Shown here: positions 42,740-55,269 of the stretch, in pieces
How positions within the stretch are numbered: position 1 is the stretch's first letter
How the letters are laid out: each line of letters starts with the position of its first letter
Source: Timema cristinae
Lineage: Eukaryota; Arthropoda; Insecta; Phasmatodea; Timematidae
Length of the DNA stretch: 64,000 nt
Assembly (NCBI GenBank): GCA_039000515.1
Contig: JBCFYV010009882.1
Location: 63,034,817 to 63,098,816, forward strand
Direction of reading: 5' to 3'
Notes under the pieces: model-generated
The model's input: only the letters and a program-made list of their open reading frames with translations
The model's database searches: none
What the model was told of the DNA's origin: nothing
Translations under genes and position numbers: made by a program

Positions 42740-43990
42740 ATCATCATCAGGTCAGAGCTAAAAGATGTGTGATTGAATGTTCCAAGTTGTTTGAGAGTTA
42801 TCTAACTTGCGATAAAACCACGTTCTGATACGTCTGGTATGGGACGATTGGATCTAACAGCTGCCTTTCCTCTTTAAGATAAGACATTTCGCAGTTTTTT
42901 TTTACTCTCTAATTCTTATTTAAATGATAAAAGTTGTGGAGGAAGGGCAAAGAAGACGTAAAAACTTAGACTTGAGCAGTAGTTCCAGAAAACAACATGG
43001 ACCTTTGGATTTTAGGAAATGTGGTTTAACGGTTATTGATACTTTTCCACGAACCAAGGCGGCCTCCTTTAGGTCGTTTGACCATCAAAATTTTATTGCA
43101 CTATTCTAACAAGTGTCACCAGTTACAACTCACAAGGGGTTGAACTTGCAATTTTATGCTTTTTGCGTACCATTGTTGAGACAAAGTAATGAAGGTTGTA
43201 GTAATAAACTCTCTAGTGAAATAGACTGCATTGAGACTCCAATAAAATAATAATAATAATAATGATAAAACATAATAATAGTAAAAAAAAATCTTCGGGG
43301 TGTCCTCTGGGGGGATTGAAACTGGGCAAGGAACTATTTGTATCAGGCTGTACTCTGTAAGTTCCCTCCCCTTTCTACACTCACCGACCAGATGCTGCGA
43401 ATCTTCACGGCTCGTCCAGGTTAGTGTCTAGTAAGGCGAGTCACCAGATCTCCGCTGCTAATGCGTGAAGGAAAAGAGGTTTTTTTTCCAATGGATATGC
43501 CGTGAGGGAGCATAAGTATAGGTATGCATATAAAAAAATTACATAGAAAATCTCGGGGTTAACATTTTGCAAGTTAAAACTTAAACTTTTAATTTGAGAA
43601 AAATAAAACTTGGTACCCTACCTACCACACTTCATGGTACGTTATAACACTAATTCACATAAGGAATATTGGACATAAAACCAAGTAAAAAATAGTATTC
43701 CTGACTTTGGTGGCAACAAAAATTAATCAAAACATTTATAATCAGGCAACAACAAAAAAAATTAGTAAAGAAAAAAAGAAAGAAAAAAAAATAACTGGGG
43801 CCTTGCACAGTCCAGAACTCGCGACCACTGATCGAGTCTAAGTAGAGTTATTCACTAGTCTTGGTGTAGCGGGAAGACTCTGGGAGTACTCAGCAGTCCT
43901 GTTTTTTTTGGTAAACTCCGTAAATCGCGGGGTAGCTGTCCCGGAAAGCCGCGATAGTTCCTTCACGAAGACTTGCCGTCCCTTCTTCCC
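42740..43990. other. No recognised feature
   Basis: AT-rich with purine runs and small AAT repeats. Short open frames here show no family features. Confidence 0.4.
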
Positions 43991-43995
43991 TGGGA

Positions 43996-44240
43996 CCCAC
44001 CTCGGTGGCGTAGTTGGCTAACGCGCTTGTCGCTTTGAGCTCAACTGCTGAGGACGGGGAGATCAAGGTTCGAATCTCGCTCGGGTGAACTGGGGGTGGT
44101 TTTTCCTAAATGGGTTTCCACTCTCCCTCAACGCAAATGCGGGTTCACTTCCTCTAATTCAACCTTCCCCATTCCTAATCCATTAGCGTAATTAGTACTT
44201 AATGCGTATAACCCGAACGGGTAGTAAGACGTGGTGCAAA
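43996..44240 (+). mobile_element. SINE-A copy, full length
   Basis: CCCACCTCGGTGGCGTAGTT to AACCCGAACGGGTAGTAAG. TSD TTCTTCCC(C)TGGG before (ends 43994) and after (44253-44265). Confidence 0.9.
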
Positions 44241-44244
44241 ATAT

Positions 44245-46165
44245 AAAAATATTCTTCCCCTGGGCCGCGATTTATCGCTGGTACATTGAAAGTTACCACT
44301 TAAAACTCATTTTTATTCTGGAGCACCAATCCAAAACCACCATCTTCCTTGGTAACTTATGGTGCCCACCCCTTCCTTCTCGCGCCCTTTACAACCAAAG
44401 CAGATCAGTTCTACCAACTAAAATTAATTTTACTAACAATATATTTAATATTAACCCAGAGGATAAGGGAACTTTGTTACAAGGTATAGGGCTGATATTT
44501 ACTTTAATAAACATTTATAGGAGGTGTAAACAGTGAAATATTTAAAATACGTTATAGACAATTTATTTTTTATGTACAAGCAATTTAAAAGTGGTAAAAC
44601 TACATAAATTTAATCATATATAAATTCTGTTCTTTTATACCCCGATGATTTGTTTTTATTTCATCTTGTAGTATACAATGCCCTTATTTAGAACTAATTT
44701 GGATGTTTTCCTAACTCTACTCGTTAATTTTATCATTAGAATAGAAATGAGCATTGAAAAAAAAATTCTATTGTATTTAATGCAATTTCTTGTTTTAACT
44801 TTACCGGTTGTAGAAACAGCACGGACTAGTCAAATACATAATGTCTGCCTAGTCGAACAAGTGTCGGATTACCAAACTCATTAATCACACAAGTAAAGTA
44901 CAAGAGGGCTAGAGGTATAGCTAGGCAGTAATGGGCCTGTAGCAAAACTTTCATGGTGGGCCTCCTAAAGAATAGAAATCCCCACTCTTTGGCCCCTAAA
45001 TTCCTATGAATAATTGTAGATTATATTAGATTACATTGACATATATAATTTGAACTATTTTATAATCTACGGAATACAGGTCTCCATTTGTCTAATAAAA
45101 TTACTACTGAAAATAGGGGCCTATTACACTAACTATATGACGTCATCTTTTTATTTATTCATCACATGCAATGTTCACAAGTACATAAATTCTGTTCATG
45201 CTCTCTTAGTTGTAGAAATTTATATTCTCTTGATCATTCTTTGGTCAATTTTGGTCATTTGGGAATTTTAGGTCATATTTTCTTGGTTTGCTTCCTCTTA
45301 GAGGCATCTTTAGGAATTTTCATGAACTTGGATCATTTAAGGCATTCATGTTAAATTAATATATACTTAAATATTATAAATATTTTATAAAAGCATGAAT
45401 TTTTTTAATTCACGGTTGTCTGAATGAAAATATAAATTTGTATTATCTTTGCTTTCTTTACAATATACATTTCTTGTGAAAAAATTGCAAATAATCAGGA
45501 GCCTAATGCGTTATAATAATAGTAATAATAATAATGGAATATCTAGGCTACATCAATATGTAGCTCAGTTTGCAGAAAAATTATCCAGTACTAATGTATC
45601 AATAGCTAAGGGACACCCGAATGTAATAGTCTTACATCCTTTCCGTGTAGGTTCTTCCCATGTCCCTATGAGATGAGGCGATGGTGTTAGTTAAAATGAC
45701 GGGGTGGATCCAATGAATATCTTAACATAACTTAAGCCTAATTAACCAAACTTTGGTGACCATGGGAATTATTACCCTTTCGAGAAAAATTTCCAAATAC
45801 CAGACGGGATTCTATCCTGGCACCTCTAGGTCAGCAGCAAGGAGCTTTGAACACTATACCACAAGGCAAGTTAAGGTTTGCGTTTGGAGGGGATAGCTAT
45901 ACCTTATGAATCAAGAGTTTAGTTGTTCAAGGAGTCTTACTGCCAATGTATTTATTAGTTTAGATTTATAAAGCACGTGTTTGATTTAGTCGTGTGAATT
46001 TATCACGACTCTTTTTTTCATAGTTATCTCATTTTTTGAATATTTAAAATAATTTCATAGATTTTATTTTATTTTATTTTTTATAATTTTAGGTCATCAA
46101 AATTCGGGCCCTGATATAAACAAAACTATAATCAATGTTAACACTTAAAGAGGCTAAACAAACAT
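44245..46165. other. Unassigned AT-rich region
   Basis: Possible hAT sub-terminal sequence at 44930-45000 (GGGCCTGTAGCAAAAC, GGTGGGCCTCC) and at 46095-46125 (AAATTCGGGCCCTG) may belong to the element whose transposase end is at 46172. Nothing else recognised. Confidence 0.3.
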
Positions 46166-46171
46166 TGACGT

Positions 46172-46324
46172 TTAAAACTCCTTAGTACACGCTTTGATCT
46201 CTGGGAAATTGTCTATAACCTCCTGCAAGTCCAAACTACGGGCAATAGCCTGCTCAATAGACAACGCAGCTAGTCCCTGCAGCCTCTCATGATTCATTGT
46301 ACTTCTTAAATAGTTTTTAATCAT
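46172..46324 (-). pseudogene. hAT transposase C-terminal dimerisation fragment
   Basis: 50 codons on the minus strand: MIKNYLRSTMNHERLQGLAA then LSIEQAIARSLDLQEVIDNF. The preceding frame, across a stop, has TVATLERLF where TNCSAERSFS is usual. This matches the ZMYM1-like hAT C-terminus (K..LRSTM...RL..L..LSIE). It is a different hAT lineage from the 21154 element. Confidence 0.75.
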
Positions 46325-46882
46325 TCAAAACTTTTAAAATAACCTTTCAAGGGTTGCCACTGTGACAAGTAATGTAAGAAATAAAATCAAAGCTGTACAG
46401 ACTTCAGATAAACTTGCTCATAAGGTATGATTTTCAATAATCCAAAAATTAGCAATGTATGTAATTGTAGAAAAATAAGATATCATCTCTAAGAGCAGCT
46501 CGCGCGTTAAGAATTTCCTAATTCTGATACCTAAATTTTATATATGCTGATACATTTTACGGCTGCATTATAAAGCTCCTTATATTTAACTCTGAGGATT
46601 AAAAACATGTAGGTTTTATCTTTTTAAACTGCAACTTAAATATATTTTCAATGACATCCTAAAAGAAGGTTTATTAACGCGTAACAAAATCGCCACATCA
46701 ACAATATACATAGACACAATGGTGCCTATCGAATAAGATTTCTGGAGAAAAGAATAACTTCACTGGCTTTCACTGAACATGCGTTAGTGGCTAACGACAA
46801 TGCACCCACCACACACTCAGTTTTTTCCCTCAAACGTATCGCTTCCACTTTTATAATAGCCAAAACCATTCAGTATTTTATA

Positions 46883-47523
46883 GGGGGTGTTTAAGTATTA
46901 CGTAAGCACCTTAAGGGGGTAAAGGCTTGATCTCTGCTTATCTTTGTTGGCAAGGGGGAAGGAGGGGTTAGAACAATGCTTACGTACGACAGAAAGAGAC
47001 GGGCAAGAATGGTGCAGTGACCCAAACACCCCAAATGAACACATAATAATTGGAAGTGCTGAGACGTGGATTCAAGGACCTTGGTCATCAGATTAAATGT
47101 GGTTTGAATTTTTTGTAACTATAATTAATGTAATTATTAATAATACTTTTTATTATAATTTTAATCAAGTGTAAATTATTATTTTAATATGAGTTTATAA
47201 CTTTTTTTTAACTGTACCTGTATATAGGACAGTACATTTAAAGTCATTTTACAGCAGTATTTATGGTTAACTCTTTCGCACCATTTATTTAAACCTCTAG
47301 GTTATTAATTACCATCAATTTATAAACTCGAGATTTTATAAAAAAAAAGTTATTCCTGTGAAAAAATTACAAAAATAAAAAACAAATGTAACCTAATGAT
47401 GATCGAGTGGGGGGATAGAGAAAGGGCTAGGGCTGTTTGGGCATTTGTTTATTTTTGCTTACAAAGGGGATGAAGGGGTCCAAAATACCCCAAAATATGC
47501 TTACGTCACATTTGAATGCCCCC
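46883..47523. mobile_element. TIR element, GGGGGTGTTTAAGTATTACG type
   Basis: Left end GGGGGTGTTTAAGTATTACG then TAAGCACC; right end, reversed, GGGGGCATTCAAATGTGACG then TAAGCATA. The 28-bp imperfect TIR is of a kind common in insect MITEs. The interior is AT-rich with no transposase. The TSD is unclear. Confidence 0.6.
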
Positions 47524-47814
47524 TTAGCATCAGTTTGAACTCTTGCAATTATCTTAGAAATGGTTATCATAGAGAAGACACTAATTAGGGACGATAATAA
47601 TTTAGAAACTACTTCAAGCAACATATCCTTTGACAGGGTTAATAAGTTTACATAACTAAGAACCATTTTAACTAGTAATAACAAAATTAGATTGGAAATT
47701 TGGAAAAGAATACAGTCGGGAAATGCATTCTATTATTCGGTCAGTAAGTTGTTGACATCTCGCCTGTTGTAAAGGAATTTAAAAATCAAAATAAGTCTTA
47801 TATAAAACAATAAT

Positions 47815-48240
47815 ATTACTGGTTGTTTTCTATGGGTGTGAAACGTTGTCTCTTACCTTACATGACCAAAATAAATCTAGGGTTTTCCAAAATAAGATGT
47901 TTATGAAGATATTTGTTCCAAAAAGGGATCAAGATACTGAGGAGTGAAGGAGGTTACATACTGATGAGCTACGTACCGTGTACTCATCACCAGACATTGT
48001 TAGGATGATCAAGTTTCACAGTTTACTGAGGGCAGGACATGCAGCGTGAGTGAGAGAATCTGAAACCGTGTTGAGGGTATTGACTTGCAAACTCAATGAG
48101 AAAATACCATTAGGAATGCCTAGATGAAGATGGGAGGATAACATTAGAATGGACCTGATAGAGATAAGGTGTAATGAGGTTGACTGGGTAGAACTAGCTC
48201 AAGATAGGGATAGAGTGTAATGAGGTGGACTAGATATAAC
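47815..48240 (+). pseudogene. LINE reverse transcriptase C-terminal remnant
   Basis: Plus strand: YGCETLSLTLHDQNKSRVFQ, then NKMFMKIFVPKRDQDTEE, LHTDELRTVYSSPDIVRMIK, a SLLRAGHAA block and PLGMPR*RWEDNIRMDLIE. This is the conserved region after RT in many insect non-LTR elements (GHV.R, GKR..GRP..RW.D). Stops at several sites. The 18290 copy is from the same family. Confidence 0.8.
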
Positions 48241-48269
48241 TAGCTCAAAAGAGGAATAGGTGGCTTACT

Positions 48270-49065
48270 TATGTAAGTGCGGCAATGAACTCTCGAATTC
48301 CTAATGCCATAGTGTTAGTAATCATAGTGTTAGAAATTGATTGCGAAATGTTCTGCATGCAAAATTATTAAGTAAATTAATTATTTATTGGCAAAAAACT
48401 GTTTTTTAGATCATTTAATTATATCTTGTAAAATATTTATATTACAGAAAAATATGTACAGATTTATATGTACAATAAAGCGACCGTTGAGTCATTTTTG
48501 TTCGAATAATGGGATCTTTGAGATATCTAAACAGGCTTTAATCTCTTATCATTTTAGTTTTGTGTGTGGGCCTGCGTGGTTCGGTTCCCATTTTGATCAT
48601 GGGTTTGTGGCATTTTGCCACCTACGTTACCCATAGTTACGCTACTGGGCAGAGTGAGTGTCATTGATACCTCTTATTTTTTCCAAGAAACCTAAGTAGG
48701 GTTTTCTGATTTCTATTTTTTTCATTCCGATAGTCATTTGGAGACTGGGAATTATTCTACTTTATCATCTTTGCTCTTTATTTTTTACTAATTTTTCATA
48801 TTAAGTGCGTGCATCACATGTCAATCATTTCTGTGATAAAGTCAGCTAGAAATCCTAAATTTACACTAACACTTTTGCACGTTGATCATTTCTGATTAGA
48901 CATTAATGAAGATTAATAGTTAATAGAAATTCCTAATAATAAACATTGTTGAAATAGTAAAAGACATTTGGATAAAAACAGCATTAAAACGACAGTTTTT
49001 TATTATTTTTACCATGGCTTCGCATACAAACTTTGTGAACAAATCTTAATTTTGTTATAATAGGG
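48270..49065. other. No recognised feature
   Basis: AT-rich intergenic sequence without repeat or coding signature. Confidence 0.4.
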
Positions 49066-49080
49066 ACATACTATAGTTAT

Positions 49081-49365
49081 TATTATTATTATTAGTAGTA
49101 GCACCGCGTCTTACTACCGTTCGGGTTATACGCACTTACGCTAATGTGTAATGATAGGGTGATTGTGAGATGAAATGAAGGACCTACAGTTTAACGTGGA
49201 ATCCGAACCACGGTGGAGGCCTGGCATTCCTCACATTCACATGATGTCTTGTCAGAGGTGAAGGAAGGGTTTGGTAATCAGATAAATCTTTGCTGGGACC
49301 GAGGGTTGAACCCCGGCCGCCAGCATAGAAGTCTGACACCTTACCCCTAGACCACCAGGTCACCC
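49081..49365 (-). mobile_element. SINE-B copy, full length
   Basis: Minus strand, (ATT)n and GCACCGCGTCTTACTACC to ACCACCAGGTCACC. Perfect 14-bp TSD CATACTATAGTTAT at 49067-49080 and 49366-49379. Confidence 0.93.
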
Positions 49366-49894
49366 CATACTATAGTTATTAACAAGAAACTTTGTTGCTT
49401 TCTCCCCTATCGTCACCGTAGAAAATTTTGAGTAATCACTCAAATACGAATGCATTGCACACGTTTCTGGTACATCGTAGGTGTTTTCTTTTCCCTTGTT
49501 ACTACTATAACTAGTGCACGCGCGTATACACACTCACACACACTGACAAACGCAGATGCGAGCTGGGAGCCTGCCATTATGAACGCTGAATGTACTTACT
49601 TCTTGAATGTACGAGTCTCACCTGTCTTACTGGCTTTAAGTTAAATATAAAAAAGTATATAAACAACACAACAGTGCTGAAAACAAAATAATACAAGATA
49701 TTTTTATATCTATTATGAGTAGGGAGCGGATTCTTAGGAACCAAAAATGTTTAAAATAAGCATTAAAAATATGGGATTCAAGCACCAGGATAGGCACTTA
49801 AGGAAAAAAACAAGCACTCAATATGCAATGTAAAATTGATTTTACTATAAGCTATTACTTACAACAATTTTTATTTTTGTCATCATTACAAGAC

Positions 49895-50108
49895 TAGGTA
49901 CCCGTTGGGATTATGCACAATATGTACTAATTACACTAATGTGCTAGGGGTGAGTAATATTGAATTTAGAAGAAGTATAGCCACATTTGCGTTGAGGGAA
50001 AGTGGAAAACATTTGAGGAAAAATACATCCTAATTACACCCGGCTGGGATTCAAACAACGATCTTGCCATCACCTGCGGTCTAATCTATTGCGAGATTAC
50101 GCCTTATA
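49895..50108 (-). mobile_element. SINE-A, older diverged copy
   Basis: Minus strand: GGTACCCGTTGGGATTATGC, AATTACACTAATG, GAAGAAGTATAGCCACATTT, GGGATTCAAACAACGATC (B-box). Confidence 0.72.
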
Positions 50109-50205
50109 ACATATAATTCACATTTATATTTATCACCAGTACATTTTTAGATTTCCAGAAGAGAAATTGGATCTATTGTCAGATGTTTTTGTTAATTTTA
50201 AAAGC

Positions 50206-50208
<3 letters not shown>

Positions 50209-50257
<49 letters not shown>

Positions 50258-50288
50258 GCACCGCGTCTTACTACCCATTCGGGTTATA
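50209..50288 (-). mobile_element. SINE insertion of tail only, with TSD
   Basis: Only (ATT)n (~49 bp) and about 32 bp of tail (AGCACCGCGTCTTACTACCC, ATTCGGGTTATA) are present, bounded by a perfect 12-bp TSD TTTAAAAGCTTT at 50197-50208 and 50289-50300. Reverse transcription must have stopped within the tail. Confidence 0.92.
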
Positions 50289-50670
50289 TTTAAAAGCTTT
50301 GTTCTGCTACACATGATGTCAAGAAACCAAATTTAAAAATTGTAATTTCCGAATCTAACCGTTTCTCCTGCAATGGCATGATGTTTCGGAAGAAAATCCC
50401 TAAGGTAGGGAAAAGAAAGAGAGAAAGAGAGGACTAAAACGGAATAGATATTTAAGGTATTTAAAAACATGTAAGATAAGCTCTAGACCAGTAGATTGGC
50501 TGGCTACCCCCATGCTTCCCCTTCTTGCAACTCTATATTACAATAACTACCAAAACATTATATTCTCACAAGGTTTCGGTTATTTTCAGAGATAGTTTCT
50601 TGTCGAATGGCTTTGATTCAAATTGCTTTAATAGACACAATATACAAATAAATTATATAAATAAATACTT

Positions 50671-50906
50671 AACACCGTGTCCTACTAACCGTTCGGGTTA
50701 TACGCTTGAGTACTTGGGTTAGGAATTGGGAAGGTTGAATATAGAGGAAGTGAACCCGGATTTACGTCTAAGGAGAGTGGAAAACCATTTAATAAAAACC
50801 ACCCCCAATTCACTCGAGCGAGATTTGAACCTCAATCTCCCCGTCCTTGGCAGTCTAGCTCAACACAAAACCAGCGCGTTAGCTAACTACACCACCGAAG
50901 TGGGTT
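50671..50906 (-). mobile_element. SINE-A copy
   Basis: Minus strand: AACACCGTGTCCTACTAACC to ACCACCGAAGTGGGTT, with B-box AGATTTGAACCTCAATCTC. Moderately diverged; no clear TSD. Confidence 0.85.
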
Positions 50907-50929
50907 ACAACTTACAACTAATTAATATT

Positions 50930-51180
50930 TATCACCACGACTTACTAACCATTCGGGTTATACGCCTATCTACTAATTATGCTAGTGTCTTAGAGATGAC
51001 ATTTGAATTGAGAGGAAGTGTACTCATATGTGCGTAGAGAAAGAGAGAGAGTGGGAAAACTATTAAGGAAAATCAACCCTCAGTGCACCCGACAGGAAAT
51101 GAACCTTGATCTCCCCTTCATTGTCAGTCTAGTCTAGTACGAGAGTAACGCCTGATACCATGTGGGCACTGAAGTGAGTT
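50930..51180 (-). mobile_element. SINE-A, older diverged copy
   Basis: Minus strand: TCACCACGACTTACTAACC, AATTATGCTAGTG, GAGAGAGAGTGGGAAAAC, AAATGAACCTTGATCTCCCC, GGGCACTGAAGTG. It lies next to the 50671 copy in the same orientation. Confidence 0.78.
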
Positions 51181-51184
51181 CACA

Positions 51185-53510
51185 ACATAATATTTCTTGT
51201 TAAAATATTACAATAGTACAGATATGACTCAACACATTAATACATTCTAGCTAGGCCCTATGGAGTCAAACGCTGTACGAATAGGTTTTTCTGGGGTGAA
51301 TAAGAAAAATTTTTGCCAGCCGACACACAATTTTTTTTTTTTTTTACCCTCGACCATTCCCCCCTTACTCGCCAAGAGCCCATAACCAGCGCTTCCCTCC
51401 CCTAGCAGTCGGGTAGCGAACTACAAGGGAAGTCTGTCCTCTCCTCCCCTCTATTGGCTGGTTGGCTGAACTGCGACACCAGTCGGCTCGGCTTTTATCT
51501 TTATAGTAGGACAACAAAGAAGTGGTGGCTTAGGAAAATACATCAATCCAAAGTTTTGGAAAATTTAAGGTATGTTGAGAATTCAAACTATATTTGTCTA
51601 ATACCTACTTTTAGGCATTACTTATTAGGTCATGATAGTGTTTGTTTGAATTAGAATCAAAACAATTTTCATTTAAGAAATAGCAAAAAACTGCTGTCAC
51701 GTTTAAAAGCATCCATCGTTGAAGGCTGAAGAAATTGCATGTGGCTTTACGTCAGGGCAAGAATGATTGATTTTTAAATAAAAAAATATTTACTATATTT
51801 TACTGTTTAAATCGCATTAGAATTTTTCGTTACTTTTTATATAATTTCTCAAAATACATTAGATGTTTTGTAACGGTGATGAAGAACATGTGTTTGAACG
51901 CTATTTTGAAGCGCTGTTGGTAAATGTTCTACTGTATTGTGTGAGTGTGTGTATATATGTGTGTGTGAAGGGGGTTTTGGAGGGTGAAGGGAGGGTAGCA
52001 GGCTGACTCACAGATGCGTAGTGCCAACGGCTGGGAAGCACCACTCTTTTGACTGCTCAGTCGCTAGGTCGATTTTACGATGGAAGCGCATTGCTGCTTG
52101 TGAATGAGACTACTTTTTGCTCTTATTCGGCGCCAGCGTAATACAGCGTAGTACTACGAACACTTGAAATAAAAAAAGAGTAGTTTTTTCGTAGCGGGAT
52201 AAGTAGTGGCATGTGGTTTTCACTTTTATTTGTAACAAGGTCGTATTGGATAGCTGTGGTTTTAATGACAATTGGAAGTGATATCTTGGTTTAATTCATT
52301 GACTCGCCAGAATGAGAACATTAACGCTATAGAGGAAGGTCAGTGAAATAGAAATTCCTTTAACAGCAGAATGTGACCCACCGTTGAATCGAGGTTTCAT
52401 TTTCTGCGTTTTAGTGATAAAGTTGGTTTTATATTTTGTAATGTTCAGGTAATTTGTACTTATTACTTACTAAGTATAAACTTCCCAAGTCTCTAAACTT
52501 TGTTGTTTTTGCTTGTGTTTACTTAAGATAGGCCTATATCTGAGCCTTTATTACTATTTATTAAACTACCATATTGGTTTTTTCGTTGTATGTCAGAATT
52601 ATAAAAATTAATATTTATTTTTTATCGGCTACATTAAGAGATCCTAAGCTTTTTGTATATTTGCGTGATGATGATATCTATCTTGTTTATTACTGAGAAC
52701 AACTCGATTATTATTTTATTTTATTTTATTTTAAATACATCATACTCTTTAAGGTATAAGATATTCGTGTTTCTATTTTACGCCTCCAACACTATTTTTT
52801 ATTATTGTTTCTATACAACTTTCAAACTTTTTTTTTAACATCAACTAATTTTAACAATAACCTATGAATACACATAAGTTGATTATGTTTTTATGAATAC
52901 AACTTAAGCATTCATTTTAGTTACTTTTTTAAAACTCTTTAGCATTTCTTAAATTCGGTGCCCTCTGTAATAGCAAAACAAAGAAGCTAATAATAAAGAT
53001 AGTCTCTAAGACAAAGTGTTACTTAAAGCATTCAGCTGTATTGAATTATAAAATTTAGTCAGTCAGCTGAAGCTTTTCATTAATCTTTTATTAAACATTC
53101 CTGAAATACTATTATCAAAATAATATTATTTACTTACAGTAGGTATGGTTGTTATTAGTTTGTTTAGAATCAATACAAACATATATTTGAGTTAATTGTA
53201 TTAAATATTAACAGGTAAATGTTTGTGTAGCCAAATTTCTCAGGATCCTTTTGACATGTGCTCTTATAAAAAGTTTTTTTTTTCCATTTCAAGGTTTACG
53301 TCTTACATATTGTAATATGGTATTTGATAATTTTTAAAAACATTTATTTGAAATTTATTTATACAGCTGGTTTTAAAGGTTATAATAATACAATTATTTT
53401 GTGTATGTAGAAGGATTTGGGGGTTGGGGTTAGGGAGGGGGAAAGTGAATTTCACTGTCAGTGATATCAAGGAGCTTATTTTAGTATTAATTATTTAGAT
53501 TTTTTTTTTT
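51185..53510. other. Unassigned; two GC-richer patches
   Basis: 51340-51500 (with CCCCTCTATTGGCTGG, an inverted CCAAT-type box) and 52010-52150 are GC-richer than the surroundings and could be 5' regions of decayed elements or genes. I found no supporting exon. Confidence 0.3.
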
Positions 53511-53514
53511 GTCT

Positions 53515-53735
53515 TTCTACACTCTCAGGTTCTACGCATATCAAATAACTACGTTATGTGCTAGGGACGAGGAAGGTTTAATTTAGAGAAAGTGTACCCG
53601 TAGTAGCGTTTAGGTAGAGGGGAAAGCCATATAGGCAAAAAAAACCTGAGTACACCTAATTTCCACTTCACCGACAGCCCAATCTATTTCGAGTATGACA
53701 TCTTAGATCACATGGTCACCGAAATGGGTATCTAC
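53515..53735 (-). mobile_element. SINE-A, older diverged copy
   Basis: Minus strand: CAGGTTCTACGC, GACGAGGAAGGTTTAATTTA, GAGAAAGTGTACCCG, ATGGTCACCGAAATGGG head. The tail start is lost. Confidence 0.65.
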
Positions 53736-53836
53736 AATTGTAATGGTCCTTATAAAAGCGCTATTTATACATTTCTTAGTGTGAGTTATGTAGTAATAAG
53801 AGCTATTGGGTGAGGTCTAGTTTAAATGTGACCCTA

Positions 53837-53897
53837 ACTCTTGTCCGAGTGGTTAATGTGTTTGACTGGGTCAAGAGGACCCTGGTTCATTCCTTGT
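53837..53897 (+). other. tRNA-like sequence (Ser/Leu-type boxes)
   Basis: TGTCCGAGTGGTTAATGTGT resembles the A-box of class II tRNAs and CCTGGTTCATTCC a B-box. No complete cloverleaf forms. Probably a tRNA pseudogene or a SINE head. Confidence 0.35.
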
Positions 53898-54254
53898 ACA
53901 GAAGGCCTACACGATCATATAATAGTTCATAATTCGTGGAACAATTATTGGAAAAGGATTTTGTTGTTGGTTTGCTTGGTTTCTAGTCAATGCAACGATT
54001 CAGAAAGTGCAATAGACACTAATTACTTTTATTATTTGTATGTGCATCAACACTACACTTATTATACTTCCACCTCTTTGATTTGGATGGAGATGTATTT
54101 TTAAAATATAGATATTAAACCTAAATAGTTAGATTAAAATTTAAAGATCTAATTTTGAGCTATAGTTAAAAATATACATACTAGATCTCTAAATTCAGAT
54201 CGTCAAAACAGTGAAGGTTTCTCAGAAATAAATTTTGAGTATACATATTTTTTT

Positions 54255-54730
<476 letters not shown>

Positions 54731-54734
54731 TAGT

Positions 54735-55265
54735 AAACCTAATAGTTATTAACTAATCAATGTAATGAAGTAGGGATAAGGATGTCTGAAGTTAGGAAAT
54801 AGGCTTGTATTCGCCTAGAGAGAGAGGATAAAAGCTACATTGTGTTTAAACAATCATTAGTGCACCCACGTTCAATTTGATGGTACTGAGTCAACTCTTC
54901 CGGTGTATCCTATTTTAAACATAGCCTCACTCTTGATATAAATCATGATATTAGGCCAATGATCAACTTCTTGCGAAAAATAAGTTAAGTCATATTTTAT
55001 GAGTTTTTTTAACCCAAAGGTTGAATGAGAAATGACGGGAATTTCTCTTTGAAAAAATCCTCTTTATTAATGAATGGCAATGGCAAGCCAATTATATGGA
55101 GATATAACGTATTATTATACTGCTATACCCACGATGCGGGCAACATTAGTAAATTGCAGGAAACCCTTATGTTAATTATTGGAATGTTGGTAATTAAAAT
55201 GTTTGTTGTTTTAGCCAGACATTCACCTCGAGTAAAAGTTCAATTTATGTCTCCGGTTCATAAGG
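54735..55265. other. Remnant of SINE target plus unassigned DNA
   Basis: 54745-54930 has faint SINE-A-like phrases (GAAGTAGGGATAAGGATG, GAGAGAGAGGATAAAA, TTAGTGCACCCACG). The rest shows nothing recognisable. Confidence 0.3.
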
Positions 55266-55269
55266 AGAA

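Noticed and set aside
42924..43109. 61-codon plus-strand frame with basic residues
   Set aside because: No recognisable motif; its length is within chance expectation for the window.
51454..51654. Short plus-strand frame downstream of a CCAAT-like box as a gene start
   Set aside because: No family similarity, no splice continuation, and an ordinary AT-rich 3' part.
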